Source: Bolinopsis microptera (Eukaryota; Ctenophora; Tentaculata; Lobata; Bolinopsidae). Taken from it: a DNA stretch of 64,000 nucleotides. The stretch's first letter is position 1. Each line of letters begins with the position of its first letter. The stretch is from positions 12,872,169 to 12,936,168 of the forward strand of contig NC_087072.1 in the NCBI RefSeq assembly GCF_026151205.1, read 5' to 3'. Under the pieces are notes generated by a model. The model was not told the origin of the DNA, did no database searches, and worked only from the letters and a program-made list of their open reading frames with translations. A program made the position numbers and the translations under genes. This document shows positions 12,033 to 23,990 of this stretch, in pieces.

Positions 12033-14375
12033 ATGTCCTGGAACATTCAGGACAGTACAGGAGACGGATCTAACAAATTTGAAAATAACGAATTTCTGAC
12101 AATCCTCAAACAAGCAAACATTCTATGTCTCCAAGAAACTAAGAAGCAGGTTAAAATCGAAGGATACCTTTCCTTTAATAGCAACCGCAAAAATTCTCGC
12201 TCAGGAGGGGTCTGCATTCTTGCTGAAAATGATTTAAGAAAAGGTGTTTCCTGTGTTCCTTGTAGTGAATCTGACGATATTATTGTTGTTAAACTTGACA
12301 AAAACTTTTTTAAGCTTGATTTTGATCTATTTTTAGTATGTTATTATATTAGCCCTGCATATTCGTCCTATGTCAAGAAATATCCAGACTATACTGCTAA
12401 GACCTTCTCTGCTCTTGACACCCTCTGTATTAGACTACGTCAAAAAGGAGAAGTTATCATGTGTGGCGATGCAAATGCAAGAACTGGAAAACTCCCAGAC
12501 TATATCCTCTCTTGTAATGCACCTGCCATGCATGACATCTATAATGATATTGGACTTGAACATGACATTGAAGAACCCAGAAACAACTCTGACCTGACTA
12601 TATCTGAACCCCACTGCCAACATTTTCTTGACATGGTTATTAATAACCAACTGAAAATTCTTAATGGGCGTACCCTCGGGGACACCACTGGAAAAATGAC
12701 CTGTCACAAATATAATGGAAGCAGTGTGGTCGATTATTTTGTAATCACCTCGTGGGCAAGAGATCATGTAAACTCTCTTCAAGTTAAAGAGTTTACATCA
12801 TACTCTGACCACTGTCCCTTAGTCTTGAAACTCACCACATTCGAACCATTTGTTGCCAACTTCCAGCTCCCAGACTTTTCTAATTTACCGTGTGGCTATA
12901 AGTGGGACAACAACAACTCCCACTTACTATTTAAAGCAGCCCTCAACTCGCCCGAAATTGTCCATAATCTGGAAAACATTGTAGCAAACGAATTTAGCGG
13001 CACCTTGGAGGGCAATAATGAACTGAACGATGCAATCACTAACTGTCTCCACAGTGCTGCTGATATAGCATTAAAAGTGAAAAAACCTCCTAAAAATTCT
13101 GCCCAAAAGAAATGGTTTGATCCACAAGTCAACTCCTCGAGACGCAACCTAAATAGGCTAGCAAACCGGCTAGGTAGTAAACACTGCAACAACATTCTCA
13201 GACGAGAATATTATAAGCAACGCAATAAGCACAGCAATCTTGTTAACAATAAGAAATTATCCTTTCTTAGGAAGCTAAATGAAGCTATTGAAGAGGGTCA
13301 TATTCTTGACTGGAAAAAATTTAAAAGGCTAAAACAAGAACATGACACTAGTCCCCTACTAGACAAATTCGATCTGGCTAGCTTTCATGATTTCTTTGCT
13401 TCCCTCTATAGTAAACCAGACCAGGAACCAGATCTCACTCACCACAATCACAGACATTACCCTGAACCACCAGATCTGGACATCCTAAACAAGCCCATAT
13501 CTGATTCTGAACTTACTTCCGCAATCAAAAAGCTCAAAAAGGGTAAAAGTTGCTCAAATGACTTGATCTCAAACGAGATGCTTCAGAGCCTAACTCCGCT
13601 TTGTTTCCAAGTCATCCTCAAAACATTCAACCACTCTCTGGTCTCAGGCTACTATCCATGGCATACCAGTATTATCACTCCTATCTATAAATCAGGCAAC
13701 CCCTTCAGCCCAGACAATTACAGAGCAATAGCAGTTGGCAGTTGTATGGGTAAGCTGTTCTCTAGCATCTTACTTGAACGTCTGTTACACTTCAAAAAGC
13801 TCTACTGTCCTGACCCAAAAGAACAGCTTGGATTTTCGAAAGGTGCCCAAACTAACGATCACGTTTTCACCCTCAAGACAGTAATTGACAAATACACAAA
13901 AGCTAAAAAAGCTCGTCTTTATGCATGCTTTGTTGATCTAAGAAAGGCCTTTGACACTGTATGTAGGGACCTCCTTCTGCACAAAATTACATGCCTTGGA
14001 ATAACCGGTAACTTCTTCAACTGCCTAAGTGATATGTACAAAAACTCTATTGCCCATATAAAAATTTCCAAACTCTTGTCGCCTAAAATTGATATTGGCA
14101 AAGGAACGGAGCAAGGACACCCCCTATCGCCAGACCTCTTTAAAATCTACATTAATGACTTTTCATCTCTCCTGAAATCTGTTGGTGACTATCCAGTTCT
14201 TGCTGACGTTCTGATATCACATCTGCTGTGGGCTGACGATCTTGTCCTTCTTGCTCTAAGTCCCGAGGCCTTGCAAGTCAATATCAACATTCTATTTGAT
14301 TTCTGTAACTCCATGGGCCTTGAAGTAAATATTAAGAAAAAAATGGATCGTTTACAGCAGCAAATACTGAGCTGA
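12033..14375 (+). pseudogene. Retrotransposon ORF: endonuclease plus reverse transcriptase, interrupted at 14340
   Basis: Residues 1-270 form an apurinic-like (EEP) endonuclease: SWNIQD at the start, LQETKK near residue 35, GDANARTG near 145 and SDHCPLVLKL near 265. The RT follows: PWHTSIITPIYKSGNPFSPD, ACFVDLRKAFDTV (motif A), GTEQGHPLSPDLFKIYIND (motif B region) and LLWADDLVLLAL (catalytic DD). These enzymes nick the target and prime cDNA synthesis from retrotransposon RNA. After EVNIKKK the frame shifts and ends at 14375. Comparison with related RTs suggests a deletion of some 40-50 codons at about 14340, after which the protein continues in another frame. All key residues upstream are present, so the loss is recent. 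The ATG at 12033 is in the usual position, just before the endonuclease, though the frame is open upstream. Clade not assigned. Confidence 0.9.
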
Positions 14376-15403
14376 GGGCCAAGGCTCTCCGTGCTCTCTA
14401 TGGCCTCAAAGGCAAAATAGTTAAGGATGCCCTCTCACACCGTGCCCTTAATATTCTATTTGACTCCTTAATAAAACCAATCCTGCTTTATGGCTGTCAA
14501 GTCTTATGCCCCCACTCAAAAACCATGAGATACCTTTCAAAAATAGATGACAAAGCCAACCCCCAGCATACCTTGAAGTACATTGCACAAGACCACTATG
14601 AAAAATTCCACCTAAAGTTTATCAAGTGGTCTTTGTCTGTACATTCAAAAGCATCAAATATAGGTTGCTGGGGCGAAAGCGGGCGCCACCCTCTATTCTT
14701 TGAAGCCTGCAAACTTGCAATAGATTACTATAGTCGCCTTGAAAACACTGAAAACGAACTACTCTGTGCTGCATTTCACGAACAAATCATGTTGGGACTT
14801 CCTTGGTATACCAACATCTCAAAGCTTCTCACCAAATACAACTTCACCCCCTCATCTTCCTCAAAATCTAAGCTCTCCACCCAAATCAGTCATAACATGA
14901 GGGAAGAATTCGTGAATACCTGGAAAGCTGCCAAGGCCTCCTCGCCAAAACTAGAATTCTATAACTTAATTAAACATGATTTCGAACCGGAGGCATACCT
15001 ACGAATTATCAAAATACCGGATGTTCGAAAAAGTCTGACAAGGTTTCGTATCAGCTGCCACAACCTCTACATCGAAAGGGGCAGATACGAAACCCCCCTT
15101 GTACCAAGAGAAGAACGTTGGTGCACCTACTGCTTTTTCAGCAAAGGGCTCAAGCCTATTGAGGACGAAAGTCACGTATTGATTGACTGTTTGCTCTACT
15201 CCTCAGTTAGGGAAAAATTCAATTTCCATCCCCTAAACATTACTGACCTAGTCGGTTTGCTCTCCAACAAAACTCTAGATCCTACCACACTCACTGCCAC
15301 AGCAAGAGCAATCCATTCAATTCTCTCTGTGAACGAAAATTATACAGCCTACTATAAGAGCCCAGATTTCCACTCAAATACTGGCAAGTGCATAATGCTA
15401 TAG
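14345..15403 (+). pseudogene. C-terminal part of the same retrotransposon ORF
   Basis: The frame is open from GSFTAANTELRAKALRALYG at 14345 to the stop at 15403. It reads as the RT thumb (LIKPILLYGCQVLCPHS) followed by a C-terminal domain with RFRISCHNLYIERGRY and a CCHC-like zinc-binding pattern: CTYC near 15126, then ESHVLIDC near 15170. It is one gene with 12033-14375, separated by a small deletion that changes frame. The homologous tail at 27113-28281 shows that this C-terminal domain is a family feature. Confidence 0.85.
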
Positions 15404-15756
15404 GACCTTAAAATAAGATTGAACCATACAAACTCGATTTATCTATTTTTCTAAAACTAGCATTATATAACATTTCTAAATTATCCCTACACACTTGTAA
15501 ATAATTAGAATTGTGTAACTTAAATTATTTCAGAATTACAACTATTGTGTACTCAATAAAGTAATTATCACTTTTGTATCCTTGTATCCTTGTATCCTTG
15601 TATCCTTACAGATTATTTTATGAAATATGTTTGAACAACAAACAATTTCAAATGATAATTTTTGCGCGCCGCGCATTTTGTCAACGCTTCATTAACAAAA
15701 ATCCTTTGGAATCGAGCGCCAATGCAAATTTAGTAATTTTCATGAAATATATCTTG

Positions 15757-16383
15757 GGAAACTTATGGGATGTCACTAGCATTTTCAAACTCGCGTCTAA
15801 TTTTTTTTTGTCGATGACAGTAGCCCAATTCCTATCACAAGCAGGTGTTAAGACCACCAAATGAGCACATACTCAAGTGGGTCTATTATATTTTATAAAC
15901 ATTTCTCATAACATAATTTCTCTTATAATGAGATTCTTGTACCATGCAATCATATGTTTGCTTTACTAATACTACTTTTAATATGTTGAGACCATTTCAA
16001 TCGGAAGAAGATAAATCTCAAGATCTTTCTTGCTTCAATACATTCAAGTGTAACCCACTAAAAAACATAATCTTTTTAAGGGGATTTTCATCGAATGGAA
16101 ATGATTACTTTACATTTGCTAGGAATTAAACGTAACAGCCACTTATTTGTCCTGTTTGCAAGCTTTCTAACATATTTAAGTGCTTTCAATGTCATTGGCA
16201 TCCATAATAACTTTAGATCATCTGCAATGATGAAACAAATTAGAAACAATATAAAATTTTGTCCATAAGTTTCGACTAGCGGGTTTCTATTAATATTTTG
16301 CACATATATATATGCAGAATAAATTAACTGAGACTTGACTAAGCTTCACTTTCATAAGTTGAAATAAAAAATTTGCCTTACAG
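15757..16383. other. No recognisable gene
   Basis: AT-rich. ORFs of 60-96 codons run partly through the fold-back arm and resemble nothing known. Confidence 0.4.
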
Positions 16384-16537
16384 AAAATATGCAGGAAATT
16401 ACCACGATCGCCCAAGCCCAGACAAAATAATGACGGGTAGAAAAAACAGAAACCCTTTCAGGAACCATCTCTATGACAAATACGATCCTTGTGGAGTAGG
16501 CAGTCAAAGAAGTAGCAGGAAGGATCTAGGTTCGGAG
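16384..16537 (+). CDS. Candidate internal exon of an unknown gene
   Basis: 154 bp open in one frame (51 full codons, reading KYAGNYHDRPSPDKIMTGRK onward, basic and rich in R, K, N and S). It is preceded by a pyrimidine-rich acceptor (TTTGCCTTACAG) and followed by a strong donor (GAG|GTAAGG). The frame leaves one base before the first codon and ends in phase 0. I do not recognise the protein, and a 51-codon open stretch can arise by chance. It could be an exon of the decayed gene further on or a false positive. Confidence 0.3.
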
Positions 16538-17019
16538 GTAAGGGACCCATAGATCACTCGAAGCAACAGTACTATACCTGGAAATGGATCTAATTAAATT
16601 GCCATGGAATTAATCTGAATGAAGGTCAAACTTGCTTACGTAAATATAAGTATATAGGGGGATTCGGTCTTGATTAGGTTTAATTCGGATGGGAGGTAAT
16701 AATTGCCAAAATATTGATTACGTATATGTGATCGATCAGCATCAGAAGCGAAGGTATTATTGTATTATATGTGAAGACGGAATTTTTCAAAAAATGGTTC
16801 AAAAATTCAATAGGAACCATTTTGCTTAATGCTTGTGTTTGGTGTTCAGTTTTAACATTTTTGAAAATATGTTACGTTAACTTTTAGAGATATTAATTGT
16901 TAATATGGAAGTTTTGTCTCGGCTTTACTTAGCTGATTCGGACTCCGATGTATACTTTATTTATAATTTTAAGCTTGACGAAAATGTTAGGTTTCTATGA
17001 TAAACCTACCAAGTACACG

Positions 17020-17240
17020 CGCCGAGTTGGACTCGTCGACCGGTCTAGTTTTGACAATTGATAATAGTTTGGCCGGCGCGCGCTACTCGAGTGGTAGCAT
17101 TGCCATTTCGAGAGAAAAGCGGCGCGCTCTACTTCGAAGAAATTTATGATTTAGACGAGTAATATCCAGCGCGTCAATCTTAAATCGAGTCTTGATATAG
17201 ATATTTGAACAAAATATTTTCGAGTATCACCCGTTAATAG
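17020..17240 (+). repeat. Interspersed repeat with GTCGAC core
   Basis: Contains CGCCGAGTTGGACTCGTCGA and ends with TTTTCGAGTATCACCCGTTA. The same two blocks occur at 25469/26771 (split by the MULE) and at 28908/28957. Between them this copy holds a GC-rich patch related to 8510-8595 (AAAGCGGCGCGC, CTTCGAAGAAATTTA). Confidence 0.75.
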
Positions 17241-17802
17241 TTAATATCACCGTTAGATAGTCATATATATAGTACAGACAGAGCTATATGATTAAAAAGA
17301 TAAATATATATTGACTAACATATTGTATATCCTTATTATTAGGTACTCAGGCTTTTGAGGTTTTTTCTTTTGTGTTCATAAACACCAAAGGGCCCATTTA
17401 CTTATAGGGCCGTCGTCAAATAGGGAGCCGCCCTCCCCCTTTCTGGAGATTTGTCCGAAATTTCAAAGCCACCCCCTTCCCGGGGAATTATCGAAAAGTC
17501 CCATTATTTCAACCTCTTGAATTTTATTAAAGTTGGTTTCAAAATTGAAATTTGAGTTGGTTTTATTTGTAATTTAGAATAACTGCAAACTTGAATCCGG
17601 GGTGAGGTTTTGAAAATTCGGGAACACACCCGGGACAGATCGTGCGATTTCGGCGACGTCCTTACTTGATTCACGATGCAAATCATTTTCGCAGCTCGTG
17701 AGCATGCACTGTGGTGATCTCGCGATCTACCGCGAGATCTATGCGAGAAAGCATTATTGTTGCGCGCGGACCAGTAGTGCATCGCGCTACAAAGTCCATT
17801 AA

Positions 17803-17900
17803 TGTCACCAAGAGTAAATCAGATCGAACGAGAATTAGATCGAACGAGAAAATTAGATCGAACGGCGTTCAATTTCGATCTGATTTACATCTTGGTGACA
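17803..17900. mobile_element. Small MITE, 98 bp, possibly TTAA-flanked
   Basis: Inverted tips TGTCACCAAGAGTAAATCAG and its near reverse complement at 17876-17900. TTAA lies just outside the left tip and one base outside the right tip. The centre has three GATCGAACGAGAA-type repeats. A TTAA duplication would suggest piggyBac or Kolobok, but the evidence is thin. Confidence 0.6.
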
Positions 17901-19547
17901 GTTAAGTATATTTATATAGTATTTAGATGGCCCAAATTTGATTTCGATTGGAGATATGGTTGAATGACAATGACATGCTGGAGCGCCGCCCAGAAAATGG
18001 AAGAGACCTGGATATAAGATAACATTTTTTGGGGGCATGATGGACAATGGAAGACTCTCGCTAGGACATCAATAATGAGTATATTGCATACGCAGTGAAT
18101 TTTCAGATCGATACAAGATACAAGAGGTGCGATAGTTTCACCAGTGCAGGTTCGTACTCAAATTCTAAAACGTTTTTCTGGTATTCCACGCTTAGCAATG
18201 GCTTGTTCGTAATTGTAGTTATGGCGCCAAGCCTCTCATTGGCGGATGATCACCAATTGTGGGGGCATACACCAAAACCATTGACTTACTCGACTTAGGG
18301 CGGCGCTCTTAACGTCGAAACAGAGTAGTTTTTTCCAATTATGTCTTCTCCAGCTTGTGTTTGTTAATCTCCTTGCTGTCGTTGTTGTTGTTGTATGATA
18401 AATGAACTACATTACTGAAGTTGCCCTGTTCTGGACTGCGCTAGTAGTGGGGACTAACTAGGTAAGAGTACAGCATACAGGTTCCGGTATCATTGAGGAA
18501 AGTGTTCAGGTCAATGGTTTGGATTGCACCTGCGCTTGTGTGAGACGGGGAGCAGAGCTCACTCGAAACAGGGGACTGACATAGTTGTTATCCTCCACAA
18601 GACACTAAACATCACATTCTTCAATGGAAAATGCAAGGAATTTATATCGCGTAGGGGTTTCGTTAGCCCAGCATCCTCCATCACCAATACCATACCACAC
18701 AGAATTGCCGAGGCCCAGAGCACACTATTTAAACCCGAGGGTACGAGCGTGCGATTGTGCGATACAGCTAAGTGAGATACCTAGGACATCCTTGTCCGCC
18801 AGACTGGCACCCCTAATGGCAACAACATTGCAGTGAGGTGTTAGCCCATACAGCATTGAATCTACTGCAGGGCTGTAATAAAAGCACACCAAAGCTTCAA
18901 TTTACCCTGTTAGCAACGTCACATCTATGGTGATGGGGATTGCTGTCGTCAAACCCGTTGTACGGGGCGTCGCTCAGCCTGTCATTCCGCCGAATCTTTA
19001 TTATGAAATAATAGCCTTGGGGTTAGTTCGGTCCCATGGTAAAACCAGTGTCCTTCGAAGGATGTCAATATATGTGAGGTGTGGTCATTTCCCTTCGACG
19101 TTTGTCCTTTGAAGGGTGTTCCAGAAGAGAAGTTGAATGACTCAGAAAAGTTCTTCATGTCTGACCAAACTGTCCAACCAAAATTATCATAGGCAGTTCA
19201 GTACATCTAGCGCAGTTTCAACATTTAAATAAAATTATTTTGAGAATACCCATTTTTGTAATAGAGCATTTCCTGATAAGGTACATTTTCGAAAAAAACA
19301 ATTTTTTATGGAGAGGCTATAAGTTAATCATTTTTTGCGGTATCGGGTTGAAATTTTTTGTCGCGTCTATACACTATTTCACATCTTATTTCAGGTGTGT
19401 TGTAAATCTTGATATCGTATCTAAAAGACTGGTTTTGTGTTAACCACTGTTTTGTGTATGCCACCTTAAGCCGTAGTACATACAATTATCATATTGCAAT
19501 AGGTACTATGGCTTTAGGATTAAGTATATAATAGACTTCAGTATATT
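17901..19547. other. No recognisable gene
   Basis: Several ORFs of 60-83 codons on both strands overlap each other and match no family I know. A pair of CCTTCGAAGG / CCTTTGAAGG words lies near 19050-19115. Nothing else can be supported. Confidence 0.4.
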
Positions 19548-19921
19548 GGGGGGGGGGGGGGCATGACTACCATGGAGACTTTTGGGACTAATGGGGACTA
19601 AAAATCTGGGGACTAGAGTGGTCAACTCGTTGACGTAATTTCACATTTGTCCCCATAAGTCCCAGATATTTTTGACAGGTATTTTTGGTTTCAAGTTAGT
19701 TTAATAACGATACGATCGAGCTGTTTTGTCCAAGAAAGAGTAGGATAATCTAATTGGAGACTAATGGAGACTTTTGGGGACTAAAATATCATCTAAATGG
19801 GGAACTAATGAGACTTTGGGGACTAATGCAATGGGGAATAATAATCTGGGGATCGGGGTAAAATCGTTGACGTAATTCCCCAAGTCCAAAAAGTAGTCAT
19901 TGGCCCCCCCCCCCCCCCCCC
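19548..19921. mobile_element. MITE-like element bounded by poly-G and poly-C
   Basis: Starts with 14 G then CATGACTACC and ends with GTAGTCATTGG followed by 18 C, so the ends are inverted repeats of a G-run plus about 35 related bases. The inside is rich in GGGGACTAA and GGAGACTTTTGGG words, and TCGTTGACGTAATT occurs in both halves. Confidence 0.65.
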
Positions 19922-22631
19922 GCCCGTCTCATTACGTTATTATTTTTCCAGAAGAAAGTTAAAACGCTGAATTAGAGTTAATGAATGTTAAAATTAATAA
20001 ATTACGATAAAATATAGTTAATTAAAGTAAAAAACCGTTTGTAGAAGTATTCTTCATGATGTATATACTCGAATGAGCGTCAGAATATTCAAGAAGGTTT
20101 GATTTCATCATAACCAGGAACGCCTGAAAGGGCTATATGTTTAGTGCTTACTGCTTTACAGGATACAGGAGCAATCGTTTAGTGGAATTTAAATCTTTAG
20201 TGGCATTTAAAACTCTAGACAATCCCAGCCGATGGTTTGCAGAATTCACCTCACTAACGTGCCACAGTGGGGCCCGTGGGTAAAAAAGCTTTTAATAAAT
20301 GGGTATAAAACCGGCAGGAGGAATTGCGCAGACCTCTCCAGAAGTTAAAGTTCCGATTTGTTAAAAAGTTTGACCTCATACAATTTAAAGTTTCAACAGT
20401 AAATATTTGGCAATTCTTTGGATCCCTTTCACGATTCTTATATTTGTCTTTGTATTTTGCCTTTCTGTATGAGTACACCGAACATGGTCTCTGAAAAATT
20501 CAAATCGTAAATACAAACACCAGCATTAAATTTAATAAGCAGTCGATGTTTAGGCTGAAACAAGAGGTTAAAATGTAATATTTTATCATTTTTAAAGGGA
20601 TGTGACCTTTGAAGGATGTTGACAAAGGACGTTGTTGGCTCGGCTTCTTCAATAGTTTAAAATGATTAGAGGCAAGAAAGTTAGTCCCTAGCAGCGAAAT
20701 CCTGCAATATCGAAAAATATATTTATTTAAAGAAAAAAGAATGAAGTAGTAGCAGTACATTCTGTTACTTAGACTAGATTACGTAACTACCTTTATCTTA
20801 ACAAGTGTAATAAGAAAAACTACGTGTTGTGCCAATAGCAGCACCGAGATCAGCTCTGGGGGGGGTACATAAACATAGGGCACTGTACTTTCCTCCACAC
20901 AGCACTGGGAAATGGGATATCACCATCCTGAAATGTTTAATTGGTTTAACCGCTGATGGGACAAACAGGTTGACTTTTCTATTCAAATATTGTTCAATCT
21001 CAAAAATATATAACAAATATTATGTATATAAAATAAGGAGAAATTAATAAAAGAGGCGCCAGTACATGAGATTTACCCTTTCGTATCCAGGTCCTTGGTA
21101 TAATCAGGAGAAATAAAGGATAAGGAAAAAGAAATATGTCATAAGTGGACATCATCAGCAAATGACTTGGCTATTCGGTTTCTGTACCGATATATAAAAA
21201 TTGCAAGCCCCCCTAGCACTACTCTTGCTGGAGCTTATAGTTTTCAACTTTCTAAGTTTTGTTACTTTAAGGTTGGACTACAAATTCGATAAGTATTGAG
21301 CAAGGTTGAGATGAAGGTGTTAAAATAAGATAAGAGCGAATGTTAATTTCCCGATAAACTGTTTCTTTCTTTTCTATTTAGCTGAAGTATAACTGTGCTT
21401 ACTAATTAAAGGAGGACGGCGGTCATTCTTTTTTTCCTGTCTAAATGCCATGCGACCAGAAGTTGAGATTAAATGGACATGCCCCCCCCCCCCTTCAAAC
21501 CATGATAAATCTTCAGGTCATCCATTATCAACCACTAACCAGTGGCCGCGTGAAATATCTTTTAGCATGCATTATGTTAGGTTTATATAAATTAAATGCG
21601 GTCCGTTTGAATGTGTGTGCAACGCAAGGTGAAACTAGACTCCTTCTCGGAAGATCAATAAATATTATTTCTTTTTGGCAGAATTAATATTTCTTTATAG
21701 TTTCTATATCCATATTGTTCAAATTTCATTGAGCTTAAACAAGATCTCAAAGTGGGATTTCTTTAATGCACAAAATATGACTATCTTAGCCAGGGAATCC
21801 AAGCAGAAATACTGCTTGATTCTTTTCTACAAGAGGGCTATAATTTTCTTGTAAATATCGTATATTTTTAAAGTGTGACTTATATATTTCAAGTTGCTCA
21901 TCAGTGCACAATATTTTCCGGAATATGTAGCCACAAATTTATTCACTTAATGAAGATGTCAGGAACTTGGGATTTCAACCAGTCAGAAGGGATCAACATG
22001 CCACAGGGCCCTTTGTAGACTCATTTCTAAAATTTATGCATTTGAGCTGTTGTCTCCACGACAACACAGTGTTTGGGAGTGATTCTTCATAGCTGCACAG
22101 CTTATGTTTACGTTACCTGCTTTTGTTGTGCTCACACGACCTTGTGTTGGTAAGTGAGGTTGTTATTTGTTTCCCCTGTGGAAAGTGGTCATGTACACTG
22201 AGATTGTGGCGGATGAGGGCGACATACTTGTCAGCGAGAGGTTACGTGTTATCAGTTATATTTTGTCAGTATTGGGGATTTATAGGTAATTTAAAATTGA
22301 CATGCAGTAGATGTATGCGTCCTAAATCATTAATGGCAAGTTGAACTGTTCAGGTTATAAAGCGAGGAATTTGGCAAGATGGAATTCGCACTATTTTGCC
22401 CGCAACGATATCTCCCTATAACGTGCCACTATTTGCGGTTTTGGTACGAAATGGAAGGGTTTAAAGCTGTTTGTGGCCAAGACTCGGAGGAAAATTGAGG
22501 AATTAATAGCAGGATGCAGTACTCGGATAGTGACATAACGACAACCCTCTTAAAGAGCTCCCAATGACGGTTGTGTGTTCTCCGAGAGCGATACCAGATC
22601 CTGCCACCTGGTGAAGTCAACTTCAGTACAG
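19922..22631. other. No recognisable gene
   Basis: AT-rich with short overlapping ORFs on both strands. The opposing ORFs at 20798-21047 overlap each other. A C-run lies at 21483-21493. I find no domain, repeat arm or splice pattern worth reporting. Confidence 0.4.
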
Positions 22632-22763
22632 CTACCATGTTCACTCATGCGGAAGTAGGACAGCTACTGTACCCGTGTAACCCGGGTTTTGTTAGCAATC
22701 TGTGCACTTTCTATCATTGCTCTACTATGGATTGGGATACAGATGGAGCTAAATGTGATACAG
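22632..22763 (+). CDS. Candidate exon of a cysteine-rich protein
   Basis: Acceptors TTCAG and TACAG lie at 22622-22631 and a donor ACAG|GTTAGTA at 22763. Between them the frame reads a cysteine-rich stretch with LLYPCNPGFVSNLC, FYHCSTMDWD and GAKCDTG. Cysteine spacing suggests a small extracellular disulphide module. It lies 300 bp before the more damaged cysteine-rich and membrane-spanning sequence at 23070-23990 and may belong to the same gene. Family not recognised. Confidence 0.4.
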
Positions 22764-23069
22764 GTTAGTAAGGACTAGTTTATCAGATTCTACTTATTTA
22801 TACACCCCTACTACAAACACAAATGTCCCCTGTACCAGTTACCTGTCTAAAATAGAGAGAAGAAAGTAGTTATAAATGGTATAGGATGTGAAAATGTATA
22901 AATCTTTGCTATTCGAATTTTGTCTATTCGAATTTTAAAGGAACTATAACACTGAGCTCGAAACTCTTCGCTACGAAACTCTATGACTGTCAACGATTCT
23001 TAAGTTGTTTACTTAGTATTAATATTGCGCTTTCTCGAAACTCGCTATTGTATGGTTTTATACAGGATC

Positions 23070-23990
23070 ATGAAATGATTTCCCAAAAGGACTGTACCAA
23101 TGTAAACACAGTTGCTCGATAAAGGATTGTGTCTACGAAGGAAGCAAACGCTCGGGGAGTACCCTTCAGACTGGCGCTATTCAAGCCGGTTTTGTCCCAG
23201 ACAAATGACAACCCACAGTATGTGCACTGCGTTTGTGATGAGGCGCAGTGCGCGGATCAGAACCTCACGGTGATGGCAGAGGCCAGTTAACTGAACGGTC
23301 ACGTGCTAATGTGCGTAACGTGACAACTATTTGCAACCAGGACTCTTTATTTGGTATCACTGTGCGTTCTGATTGTGAGGCATACCGGAGTATTGTACGA
23401 TAAAGTCGTGTGCAAAGAGAATCTGGTTGTGTGGGGACGGAGTTCACGACACAGACGGAGGGTACCAGTGCGTGTGCAAAGAAGGACCGTGTCAGAGTGA
23501 GGGTGTGCACTGATGCTTTGTTGTGGCAACAACAGTTGTTATCAGCAGACTAACCGACACGGTCACGCACACTGTATGTGGGGGGATAGAGTGTGCACTT
23601 TTGTAGTAAAGGATGTAAGGGGACATGGGCGTGCTGGGAGTGGTACTGGTCTGGCTTTTCATGAAAAATAGACGTTGGTTTGTAGGGGAAAAGAAGCTAA
23701 GACAAGGCAAGGCTACACTAGGACAATGTAATAAACAGGAAAAAGCTCAAAAGGAGGAAACCCATGGTGGACCTGTCGCTACGATCAAGATGGTTTGGAA
23801 AGATCGTAAGAATTCTTGTTCTTGTTCAACGATATTAAAAGGATAAGGAATCAAAAAATAAGAAAAAGTCGGATACTGGCTCAAGAGAAAAGAAATCGGA
23901 TAATGGAAAAGAAAACAGAATAAAAAAGCAAAGGAAAGTCAAAGGGTAAGAATTCGAAGAAATCGAGAAAGAAAAGATTAGTTGGAGGTA
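23070..23990 (+). pseudogene. Decayed gene for a cysteine-rich membrane protein
   Basis: Frames shift several times but give protein-like pieces in order: LYQCKHSCSIKDCVYEGSKR (23086), QYVHCVCDEAQCADQNLTVM (23217), GGYQCVCKEGPCQSEGVH (23460), a hydrophobic segment MGVLGVVLVWLF (23625), then a long lysine-rich tail (23660-23990). This would be a single-pass membrane protein with EGF-like or similar disulphide modules outside and a basic tail inside. Stops and frameshifts within and between the pieces suggest a pseudogene, although short introns could explain some. Function unknown. Confidence 0.45.

Larger units (their letters stand above)
11804..15608 (+). mobile_element. Non-LTR retrotransposon, nearly full length, 3.8 kb
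   Basis: Its boundaries are given by the interrupted arm of the fold-back element: the host reads ...ACTATATATT at 11803 and resumes ACAGATTATT at 15609. The 5' part (11804-12032) is non-coding. The coding region carries an endonuclease and an RT. The 3' end is a short tandem tail of TTGTATCC repeats (15573-15606) after an AATAAA at 15555. There is no target duplication, or one of 2 bp at most. Microsatellite tails instead of poly-A are typical of CR1, I and related clades. It has no separate ORF1. Confidence 0.85.
11209..15756. mobile_element. Fold-back DNA element split by a retrotransposon
   Basis: 11209-11413 is an inverted repeat of 11749-11803 joined to 15609-15756. Matching blocks include AAGATATATTTCATGAAAAT, GCGCGGCGCGCAAAAATTAT and AGTTCTAATAGTGTATAAAA. 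The right arm is broken between 11803 and 15609 by the 3.8-kb retrotransposon. Without it, the element would be about 743 bp with arms of about 205 bp. It also contains a copy of the 110-bp repeat at 11673-11746. No convincing target duplication is seen and the superfamily is unknown. Confidence 0.8.
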
